NCBI RefSeq assembly: GCF_902859765.1
Contig: NZ_CADIJV010000039.1
Span: 1 to 42,073 of the forward strand
DNA length: 42,073 nucleotides
Direction: 5' to 3'
Origin: Achromobacter pulmonis
Lineage (GTDB): Bacteria > Pseudomonadota > Gammaproteobacteria > Burkholderiales > Burkholderiaceae_B
Part shown: piece by piece, positions 8,868 through 16,391 of the stretch
How positions within the stretch are numbered: the stretch's first letter is position 1
How the letters are laid out: the number at the start of each line of letters is the position of its first letter
Made by a program: the position numbers and the translations under genes
The notes under the pieces: model-generated
What the model saw: the letters and a program-made list of their open reading frames with translations, nothing else
Databases searched by the model: none
What the model was told of the DNA's origin: nothing

Positions 8868-8985
8868 CGGCTACATGCAATGTGGCCCCGCCCGCGGGGT
8901 CGCACGGATCCGGCTTGGCCGGTCCGTCGCGGCGCCCCCTTGAGGGGGCAAGCGCGCAGCGCTTCGGGGGTGGGGCTGCAGCAGA
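8868..8985. repeat. Hairpin-rich REP-like spacer between the binding protein and livH
   Basis: The non-coding gap holds several inverted repeats: GCCCCGC/GCGGGGT near 8884-8900, an imperfect CCGGC/GCCGG pair, and GCCCCC-TTGA-GGGGGC near 8936-8949, followed by an AGCGC-rich block and GGGGGTGGGGC, which can pair back to the first GCCCCGCCC. Blocks of this look (CCCCCTTGAGGGGG plus GCGCAGCGC plus GGGGGTGGGGC) are familiar as dispersed intergenic repeats in Burkholderiales genomes; copy number here cannot be counted. In-frame reading from livH through the block is not a credible N-terminus. Confidence 0.65.
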
Positions 8986-8995
8986 GGGGATTTTC

Positions 8996-9916
8996 ATGAC
9001 GTTCACGCTCATCATCGAGCAATTGCTGAACGGTCTGCAGTTTGGGTTGATGTTGTTTCTGATTGCGGCCGGGCTGACCCTGGTGTTCGGCATCATGGAC
9101 ATCATGAATCTGGCGCACGGCTCGCTCTATATGGCAGGCGCTTATGTCGCCGCCGAAACCATGCAGCGCACGGGATCGTTCACGGCCGCCGTGCTGGTCG
9201 CCGCCGTCGCCACCGGGCTGGTCGGGGTGGTGCTGGAACTGACGCTGATCCGCCGTCTGGCGCTGCGCGACCACCTGGCCCAGGTGCTGGGCACCTACGC
9301 GGTCATCCTCATCGCCAATGATTTGGTCAAGATGATCTGGGGCCCGGCCCCGGTCATGCTGAACATGCCGGCGCTGCTGTCCGGGCCGGTGCGCCTGTTG
9401 CCCGATCTGCTGTATCCCGCCTATCGCCTGATGATCATCGTCTTCGGCGTGGCCTCGGCCGTGGGGCTGTACTGGTTCGTGACGCGCACCCGCGCCGGCG
9501 TGCTGGTGCGGGCCGGCGCCTCGAACCGCCAGATGGCCACCCTGATGGGGGTGCGCGTGCCGCTGTTGTTCCTGGGCGTGTTCGTGCTGGGCGCCATGCT
9601 GGCGGCCGTGGCCGGCGCGCTGCTGGGGCCGATCACCTCGGTGCAGGTCGGCATGGGCGAGGAAATCCTGATCCTGGTGCTGGTGTGCATCGTCATCGGC
9701 GGCATCGGCTCGATCCGCGGCGCTTTCGTCGGCGCGCTGCTGGTGGGCATGGTCGACACCGCCGGGCGCGCCTTCCTGCCGATGTTGCTGCGCCAGGTGT
9801 TTTCGCCGGCGGTCGCCTCCAGCGTCGGCCCGACGCTGGCGGCCATCGCCATCTACGTGCTGATGGCGGCGGTCCTGGTGTTCCGGCCTTCCGGCCTGTT
9901 TCCGGCGCGAGGCTGA
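8996..9916 (+). CDS. livH: Branched-chain-type ABC transporter permease LivH
   Basis: Inner-membrane permease of 306 residues with about eight hydrophobic segments. The N-terminus (IIEQLLNGLQFGLMLFLIAAGLTLVFGIMDIMNLAHGSLYMAGAY) is the classic LivH signature, and GGIGSIRGAFVGALLVG near residue 235 is the conserved cytoplasmic loop that contacts the ATPase. The ATG at 8996 is chosen because AGGGGA lies 6 nt upstream; a longer reading frame upstream runs through the hairpin-rich spacer. The stop overlaps the start of livM (TGATG). Confidence 0.95.
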   Translation: MTFTLIIEQLLNGLQFGLMLFLIAAGLTLVFGIMDIMNLAHGSLYMAGAYVAAETMQRTGSFTAAVLVAAVATGLVGVVLELTLIRRLALRDHLAQVLGTYAVILIANDLVKMIWGPAPVMLNMPALLSGPVRLLPDLLYPAYRLMIIVFGVASAVGLYWFVTRTRAGVLVRAGASNRQMATLMGVRVPLLFLGVFVLGAMLAAVAGALLGPITSVQVGMGEEILILVLVCIVIGGIGSIRGAFVGALLVGMVDTAGRAFLPMLLRQVFSPAVASSVGPTLAAIAIYVLMAAVLVFRPSGLFPARG

Positions 9917-10884
9917 TGATGCGGACTTCTTCGATGCTCTGGACCCTGGCCCTGCTGGCCGCGCTGGCGGCGTTCCCGCTGGTGGCGCCGGCGCTTGGCC
10001 TGGACTTCTATATTTCCTTCGTGCGGCGCGTGCTGATCTACGCACTGGCCGCCACCAGCCTGAACCTGATCCTGGGCTATGGCGGCATGGTGGCGCTGGG
10101 CCACGCGGCATTCTTTGGCGCCGGCGCCTACGCGGTCGGCATCCTGGCGATGGCGGGCGTGACCTCGGCCCTGGTGTCGTGGCCGGTTGCGATGCTGCTG
10201 GCGGCGCTGTTGGCCTGCCTCACGGGCGCGGTGTCGCTGCGCACCCGCGGCGTGTACTTCATCATGATCACCCTGGCCTTCGCGCAGATGCTGTTCTACA
10301 TCTTCATCTCGCTGCGCCAGTACGGCGGCGAGGACGGGCTGAACCTGCCGGGCTACTCGTCGTTGCCGGGTATCGATTTGGCCGACGACCGGTCGTTCTA
10401 CTACCTGGTGTTGGTGATTTTCGTTGTCATGATGTGGCTGTTCGGGCGGGTGACGCAATCGCGCTTCGGCACCGCGCTGCAGGGCATCCGGGAAAACGAG
10501 TCGCGCATGGAATCGATGGGGTATCCGGTCTACCGCATCAAGTTGACCGCCTTCACGCTGAGTGGCGCCGCGGCCGGACTGGCCGGCGCGCTGCTGGCCA
10601 ACCACAACCTGTTCATCTCGCCCAGCCTGATGCACTGGACCCAGTCGGCCAATCTGCTGATCATGGTGCTGGTGGGCGGCATCGGCCTGCGCTACGGCGG
10701 CGTGGCCGGCGCGGTGGTGATGCTGGTGCTGGAGGAAGTGCTGCGCCAGTGGACCGAATACTGGCACCTGCCCCTGGGCGTGCTGCTGCTGTGCGTGGTG
10801 TTCGGCGCGCCGCGCGGCCTGGTGGGCCTGTTCGGCCCGCTGTTCGGCGGCCGTGCCGCGCAAACCGGCAAGGCGGGATCATGA
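9916..10884 (+). CDS. livM: Branched-chain-type ABC transporter permease LivM
   Basis: Second inner-membrane permease, 322 residues from the first of two tandem ATG codons. Typical LivM sequences are seen: TSLNLILGYGGMVALGHAAFFGAGAY near residue 48, and the EAA-like loop ENESRMESMGYPVYRIKLTAFTLSGAAAGLAGAL near 194. It overlaps livH by 1 nt and livG by 4 nt, so translation of the three is coupled. It should pair with LivH as the heterodimeric channel. Confidence 0.95.
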   Translation: MMRTSSMLWTLALLAALAAFPLVAPALGLDFYISFVRRVLIYALAATSLNLILGYGGMVALGHAAFFGAGAYAVGILAMAGVTSALVSWPVAMLLAALLACLTGAVSLRTRGVYFIMITLAFAQMLFYIFISLRQYGGEDGLNLPGYSSLPGIDLADDRSFYYLVLVIFVVMMWLFGRVTQSRFGTALQGIRENESRMESMGYPVYRIKLTAFTLSGAAAGLAGALLANHNLFISPSLMHWTQSANLLIMVLVGGIGLRYGGVAGAVVMLVLEEVLRQWTEYWHLPLGVLLLCVVFGAPRGLVGLFGPLFGGRAAQTGKAGS

Positions 10885-11680
10885 ACCAGACGCACACCTC
10901 ATCGCAGGCGCCCGCGCTGCGGGCCAGCAACCTGGTGCGCCGTTTCGGCGCGCTGGTGGCCACCGACAATGTCTCGATCTCCTTGAATCCGGGGGAGATC
11001 CATGCCCTGATCGGCCCCAACGGCGCCGGCAAATCGACCCTGATCCACCTGCTGTCCGGCACGTTGGCGGCCGATTCGGGCTCGCTGGCCGTGGACGGCC
11101 GCGACGTCACCGCCATGAACGCCCACCAGCGCGTGGCGGCGGGGCTGTCGCGCTCGTACCAGATCACCAACATCTTCAAGCAATCCAGTGTGCTGGACAA
11201 TCTGGTGCTGGCGGCGCAGGCCCACGCCGGCAGCAGCTTCCGCTTCTGGAAGCCGCGCGCCGCCGAAGCGGCGCTGTACGAGCAGGCGCGCGAACTGGCG
11301 CGCGAGTGCGCCATCGACGCCAGCCTGCTGGACCGTGCCGCCGGCACGCTGCCGCACGGCGAACAGCGCAAGGTGGAGTTCGCGCTGGCGCTGGCCGCGC
11401 GGCCGCGCGTGCTGCTGCTGGATGAGCCCATGGCCGGCATGGGGCCCGACGAAACCCTGCGCCTGACCGAACTGATCGAGTCGCTGCGCGGCCGCGCCGC
11501 CATGTTGCTGGTCGAGCACGACATGCAGGCGGTGTTCCGGCTGGCCGACCGCATTTCGGTGCTGGTGTATGGCCGTGTGATCGCCACCGGCACGCCCGAT
11601 GAGATCCGCGCCAATCCGGATGTGCGCCAGGCCTACCTGGGTGACGATGAAACGGCGCCCGCGCGCCAGGAGAGTGCCTG

Positions 11681-11681
<1 letters not shown>
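10881..11681 (+). CDS. livG: Branched-chain-type ABC transporter ATPase LivG
   Basis: Cytoplasmic ATPase of 266 residues. Walker A is GPNGAGKST (about residues 51-59) and Walker B RVLLLDEP; the switch His is in LLVEHDM. The signature motif reads LPHGEQRKVE in place of LSGGQ, a variant common in LivG proteins. The ending (TPDEIRANPDVRQAYLGDD) is the LivG hallmark. It starts within the last codons of livM (ATGA) and ends overlapping livF (TGATG). Confidence 0.95.
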
Positions 11682-12385
<704 letters not shown>

Positions 12386-12392
12386 CGTGAAA

Positions 12393-12426
12393 GCCGCAGT
12401 TTCGGCGCGGCAGTCAGCCATTTTTT
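12393..12426 (+). terminator. Weak terminator after livF
   Basis: GCCGC and GCGGC can form a 5-bp stem, with a run of six T residues 9 nt downstream. The geometry is poor, so read-through into the sia genes is possible. Confidence 0.3.
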
Positions 12427-12441
12427 CGATATAAAACGCAA

Positions 12442-12494
12442 TAAACGCGCGGTTCGCCCGAAATAGGCCAGCCTTTGGCAAATTCGCGCGTTTA
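12442..12494. promoter_or_regulatory. 10-bp inverted repeat upstream of siaA
   Basis: TAAACGCGCG (12442-12451) and CGCGCGTTTA (12485-12494) are perfect inverted copies, with centres 43 bp apart, about four helical turns. They lie just upstream of the putative siaA promoter. This could be a site for a DNA-binding protein that loops DNA, or a hairpin in read-through RNA. Confidence 0.5.
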
Positions 12495-12500
12495 CGCCTG

Positions 12501-12529
12501 TTTCCATTCATCCGATGGTTCTCTACACT
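12501..12529 (+). promoter_or_regulatory. Putative sigma-70 promoter of the sia operon
   Basis: TTTCCA and TACACT, each 4 of 6 to consensus, are separated by exactly 17 nt. Transcription would start near 12536, giving a leader of about 57 nt before siaA. Confidence 0.45.
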
Positions 12530-12592
12530 TAGCGCGCCGTGCGTACCGCGTGGATGCGTCACGTCTTATCAAGCTGTCAGGGAAGACTTCGC

Positions 12593-14578
12593 ATGGCGAA
12601 ATGGGGTTTGCGCAAAAAATCATTGATGGCATTGCTGCTGGCGTGCGTGGTCGCGCTGGCGCCGGCCGCGCTGATCGGCTGGCAGGTGCTGGACGGGGTG
12701 CGCGACCACTTCGGCCGCGCCTTCGCCGACAACTTCACGCAATTGAACCGCCAGCGCATCCTGGCGCCGGTCTCGCGCGAGCTGGCGCTGTCGCAGCGCC
12801 TGGCCGACAGCGAGGTGACGCGCCGCTGGCTGCGCAATGAAAGCGATCCGGCCGCGCGCGAGCTGTTCTTCCGCGAGGCCGACGGCTACCGCCGCGACCT
12901 GCTGGGCCGCGCCTATTTCATTGCCAGCGCCGCCACCGGCCACTACTACTTCAACGATGACCAGCCGTTGTCGGAAGCGCCGCGCTATACGCTCAGCCGC
13001 GCGGCGGCCGACGATAGCTGGTTCTACAACTCGCTCAAGGCGAGCGCGCGCTACAACATCAACGTCAATCCCGACCTCAAGCTCAAGACCACGCGGGTCT
13101 GGATCAACGTGCAGGTGCGCGATGGTGACCAGGTCATCGGCCTGACCGGCGCCGGGCTGGACGTGGGCGGCTTCCTGCGTGACTTCGTCAACAGCGGCCA
13201 GCCGGGCGTCACGCCCATCATCGTCGACGAGGAGGGCGCGATCCAGGCGCATATGGACCCCGCCCTGATCGCCTACAACTCGGGGGCCGGGGGCGCCAAC
13301 GGCCGCGGCATGGTGTTCAACCTGCTCGACCCCGGCAGCAGCCGCGATGAGCTGCGCTCGGCGCTGCACGCGGCCCAGGCCGACCCGCAGTCGGTGCAGT
13401 CGGCCTGGGTCTCGATCGACGGCGTGCGCCAGCTGGTGTCGGTGGCCTACATGCCCGAGTTGCACTGGCATGTGCTGACCGTGGTCGACCTGGGCGCGGC
13501 CCGGGTGCTGGATACCGACTGGCTGTGGCCGGCGGCGATCGGCCTGGTACTGCTGTTCGCGGCCTTGTTGCTGTGCTTCGGCTACGCCATCGAACGCCTG
13601 ATGCTGCGGCCCTTGCGCCGCCTGCAGCAGTCGGCCCGGGCCATCGCCGACGGCAGCTACGACGTGCGCCTGCCGCCCGGCGGACAGGATGAGATCGGCG
13701 ACCTGAGCCGCGCTTTCGGCGTGATGGCCGACAAGGTGCGCCAGCACACCGCCGAACTCGAGAGCAAGGTGCGCGAACGCACCTCCGAGCTGGAGGACGC
13801 CAACCGCGCCATGGCGGCCGCGCACAAGAAGATCGGCGATTCCATCGACTACGCCAGCCTGATCCAGCGCGCCATTCTGCCTGACCGCCAGTTGACCCAG
13901 TCGCTCGGCGCCCATCATTTCGTGCTGTGGAAGCCCCGTGATGTGGTGGGCGGCGATTTCTACGTGTTCCGCTCCGATGGCGCCAATTGTCTGCTGGGCA
14001 TCATGGACTGCGCCGGCCATGGCGTGCCGGGCGCGCTGATGACCATGCTGGCGCGCGCCGCCATCGACCTGGCGATCACCGAGGCCGGTCCGTCCGATCC
14101 CGCGGGCATCCTGACGCGCACCGACAGCGCCATCCGCGCCATGCTTGCGGATGCGCAACTGCCGCGGGCGCTGGCCACCAATACCGACGCGGGGCTGGTA
14201 TATATTGACCGCCAGGCCGGCAGCTTGCGGTATGCCGGCGCCAAGATCAGCCTGTACGCCAGCGACGGCGAAACCCTGCGCGAAGTGCCGGGAGGCAAGC
14301 GCGCGCTGGGCGACAAGCGGACCGGGACTTACCAGAACGTCGAATTGCGCCTGGAGCCGGGCTGGACGTACTACCTGGCGACCGACGGCTTCCTGGACCA
14401 GGCCGGTGGCGAGCATGGCTTCGGCTTCGGCAACACGCGTTTCGCCGAAATGCTCAAGAGACACGCGCGCCAGCCGTTAACCGAGCAGGCGGCCGCCTTT
14501 ACCGAAGTCCTGGCCCGGTACCAGGGCAGCCGGCCCCAGCGCGACGACATTACCTTGCTGTCTTTCCGTTTCGAATAA
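12593..14578 (+). CDS. siaA: SiaA-like membrane sensor with PP2C-type phosphatase domain
   Basis: Sensor phosphatase of 661 residues, close to the 663 of Pseudomonas aeruginosa SiaA. A transmembrane helix at 11-33 is followed by a periplasmic Cache-like sensor domain, a second helix at about 312-336, a HAMP linker (about 337-390), a short coiled coil, and a SpoIIE/PP2C domain from about 419. Metal and catalytic motifs are intact: VGGDFYVF, MDCAGHGVPGALM, LATDGFLDQ and RDDITLL. In Pseudomonas SiaA dephosphorylates SiaC and so turns on the cyclase SiaD; the same is expected here. The ATG at 12593 has GGGAAG about 9 nt upstream and fits the membrane topology better than the start 18 codons earlier. 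It heads the siaABCD run. Confidence 0.93.
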   Translation: MAKWGLRKKSLMALLLACVVALAPAALIGWQVLDGVRDHFGRAFADNFTQLNRQRILAPVSRELALSQRLADSEVTRRWLRNESDPAARELFFREADGYRRDLLGRAYFIASAATGHYYFNDDQPLSEAPRYTLSRAAADDSWFYNSLKASARYNINVNPDLKLKTTRVWINVQVRDGDQVIGLTGAGLDVGGFLRDFVNSGQPGVTPIIVDEEGAIQAHMDPALIAYNSGAGGANGRGMVFNLLDPGSSRDELRSALHAAQADPQSVQSAWVSIDGVRQLVSVAYMPELHWHVLTVVDLGAARVLDTDWLWPAAIGLVLLFAALLLCFGYAIERLMLRPLRRLQQSARAIADGSYDVRLPPGGQDEIGDLSRAFGVMADKVRQHTAELESKVRERTSELEDANRAMAAAHKKIGDSIDYASLIQRAILPDRQLTQSLGAHHFVLWKPRDVVGGDFYVFRSDGANCLLGIMDCAGHGVPGALMTMLARAAIDLAITEAGPSDPAGILTRTDSAIRAMLADAQLPRALATNTDAGLVYIDRQAGSLRYAGAKISLYASDGETLREVPGGKRALGDKRTGTYQNVELRLEPGWTYYLATDGFLDQAGGEHGFGFGNTRFAEMLKRHARQPLTEQAAAFTEVLARYQGSRPQRDDITLLSFRFE

Positions 14579-14601
14579 TCGTTATCAGGGCGGTAACTCC
14601 C

Positions 14602-15141
14602 ATGAATGCCTCGGATCTCTACGCATTGGGCGAGCGTTTCGACCAGAACCGCACCTTGTTGTGCTTCAACGGGCCGATCTCGCGCAGCCTGATCGAAGAA
14701 ATCGGCAATGCGCTGAAGAACTACCTGAATGCCGAGCACGCGCGTCCGGCGGAAGCGATGGATGTGTTCTCGGTCTACATCGAGATGATCCAGAACATCC
14801 GCCAGTATGCCGCCCAGAACGGCGACGCCGACGCCTGCGCCACGGTGGTGATCGGGCGCCGCGACGAAAGCCGCTATGTGGTGTCGGCCGGCAACCTGGT
14901 CAAGGCCGAGGACGGGCAAAGCCTGGTGGCGCGCATCCAGCAACTGGCCACGCTGGACAAGGCCGCCTTGAAGGCGGAATACAAGACGCAGCTGCACAAG
15001 CCGCGCACGCCCGGCGCCGCGTCGGGGGCCGGCCTGGGCCTGATCGATATCGCGCGCCGGGCCGGCGCGCCGCTGGAAGCCAGCCTGACGCCCGCGGCGG
15101 GCGAGGGCCGGGCCTTCTTCAGCTTGAGCGTCGTGATCTGA
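14602..15141 (+). CDS. siaB: SiaB-like serine/threonine kinase
   Basis: A cytoplasmic protein of 179 residues in the SiaB family (DUF6272). It has a degenerate GHKL ATPase fold: an N-box-like YIEMIQNIRQYA with Glu61 and Asn65, and a glycine loop SGAGLGLIDIARRA at about 142-155. In Pseudomonas SiaB phosphorylates SiaC and opposes SiaA. The gene lies 23 nt after siaA and 39 nt before siaC. Confidence 0.92.
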   Translation: MNASDLYALGERFDQNRTLLCFNGPISRSLIEEIGNALKNYLNAEHARPAEAMDVFSVYIEMIQNIRQYAAQNGDADACATVVIGRRDESRYVVSAGNLVKAEDGQSLVARIQQLATLDKAALKAEYKTQLHKPRTPGAASGAGLGLIDIARRAGAPLEASLTPAAGEGRAFFSLSVVI

Positions 15142-15180
15142 CCGGCGCGCCAAAGCCCAAGAAAATTTTCGGAGTCATTG

Positions 15181-15558
15181 ATGAAAGACCTAGAAATTCC
15201 CGGGACCCAGTCCACGCCCGCCATCACCGCCGATGCCGCCGCCGGCGTGCTGGCGATGCGCGGCGACTCGTATCCCGAGAACTCCTTCGAGCTGTTCGGC
15301 CCCGTGATCGAATGGGTCGAAGCCTATCTGCTCGGCTCGGCCGCGCCGTTGAAGCTCGAACTGGAACTGCTCTACCTGAACACCAGCAGCATCAAGTCGG
15401 TCATGGACATCTTCGACCTGCTGGAGGCCGCCCACGCCAACGGCCGCGAGGTCAGCGTGACGTGGTTCTACGACATGCGCAACGAGCGCGTCGGCGAGTT
15501 GGCCGAGGAATTCAAGGAAGATTGCACCTTCCCGTTCTCGGTCGTTGGCCGGCAATGA
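15181..15558 (+). CDS. siaC: SiaC-like phospho-switch protein (DUF1987)
   Basis: A small cytoplasmic protein of 125 residues (127 in Pseudomonas). Unphosphorylated SiaC binds and activates the cyclase SiaD; phosphorylation by SiaB blocks this. The phosphorylation site is conserved in position and context: Thr68 in YLNTSSIKSVMDIFD. The FELFGPVIEWVEAYL segment (36-50) is the family core. GGAG lies 6 nt before the ATG at 15181; a TTG one codon earlier is less likely. Its stop overlaps the siaD start (ATGA), so SiaC and SiaD are made together. Confidence 0.94.
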   Translation: MKDLEIPGTQSTPAITADAAAGVLAMRGDSYPENSFELFGPVIEWVEAYLLGSAAPLKLELELLYLNTSSIKSVMDIFDLLEAAHANGREVSVTWFYDMRNERVGELAEEFKEDCTFPFSVVGRQ

Positions 15559-16352
15559 AGCACGGCAACGCCGAACTGGACGAACGCATCGCCACGCTGC
15601 TGGCCGACCCGGCATACGCCGGGCATCCGCTGCGCGAGGCCCTGCAGGACCTGTGGCGGCATACCGCCGAGCAGATGGCGCGGATCGAGCGCGTCACCCA
15701 CCTGTCGGACGCCTATCAGTCGATGGCGCACCAGCGCGAAATGGGGCTGTGCGAACAGTTCGACCGGCAGTTGCAGCGGCTGGCGCGCATTGCGCGCATC
15801 TCCGATCATTACCAGAGCATGATGCGCGACTTGAACAAGACGCTGGAAGAGACGTCGCGCCGGGATCCGCTGACCGGCCTGCTGAACCGCCGCGCGCTGA
15901 TGGAGATGATCAAGCAGGAGGTGCAGCGCGCCACCCGCGGCGGGCAGGCCTTCGTGGTCGCCATGCTCGACGTCGACCATTTCAAGGCGGTCAATGACCG
16001 TTATGGCCATGAAATCGGCGATCGCGCCCTGGTGGAATTGGCTGGCGCCATGCGCAACAGCCTGCGCGAGTACGACCTGTGCGGCCGCTGGGGCGGCGAG
16101 GAATTCCTGGTGCTGTTGCCCGCGACCCCGCCCGAAACGGCGCAGGGGGTGATGGACCGGCTGGTGGGCGCGGTGCGCAGTCTGGCCATCGACGTCGGGC
16201 CTGACGTGTTGCGCCTGACCGTCAGCATCGGCATGGCCTGCCACCAACTCGGAGAGACCTTTTCAGAAACGCTCAGCCGGGCGGACCAGGCGCTGTACCT
16301 GGCCAAGCAGGATGGACGCGATCGCGTCGCACTTGGCTTCCCCCGGCGCTGA
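15555..16352 (+). CDS. siaD: SiaD-like diguanylate cyclase
   Basis: Makes cyclic di-GMP from two GTP. The 265-residue protein has an N-terminal helical, coiled-coil region (about 25-100) that should dock SiaC, then a GGDEF domain. The active site reads GGEEF (180-184), fully competent, and the inhibitory site RxxD is present as REYD (171-174), exactly five residues before it, so product inhibition is expected. DPLTGLLNRR, DVDHFKAVND and VSIGMA motifs are intact. The ATG overlaps the siaC stop. A longer in-frame reading upstream is the shadow of siaB and siaC. Confidence 0.94.
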   Translation: MKHGNAELDERIATLLADPAYAGHPLREALQDLWRHTAEQMARIERVTHLSDAYQSMAHQREMGLCEQFDRQLQRLARIARISDHYQSMMRDLNKTLEETSRRDPLTGLLNRRALMEMIKQEVQRATRGGQAFVVAMLDVDHFKAVNDRYGHEIGDRALVELAGAMRNSLREYDLCGRWGGEEFLVLLPATPPETAQGVMDRLVGAVRSLAIDVGPDVLRLTVSIGMACHQLGETFSETLSRADQALYLAKQDGRDRVALGFPRR

Positions 16353-16391
16353 ATGAACCCGGAACCGCAGTCTTCCGGTATGGAGCCCCTT

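Noticed and set aside
8882-8995. N-terminal extension of LivH through the hairpin-rich spacer.
   Set aside because: The extra residues are Pro/Gly/Arg-rich and precede the normal LivH start; AGGGGA supports the ATG at 8996.
7562-10111. A long minus-strand open frame (849 codons) opposite the binding protein and livH.
   Set aside because: Its translation is rich in His, Arg and Gln with no recognisable domain, as expected for the antisense of high-GC coding sequence. The plus strand holds clear transporter genes.
14661-15554. Upstream extension of the siaD reading frame.
   Set aside because: It overlaps siaB and siaC out of frame, and its translation has no similarity to SiaD. The ATG at 15555 overlaps the siaC stop as expected for coupled genes.
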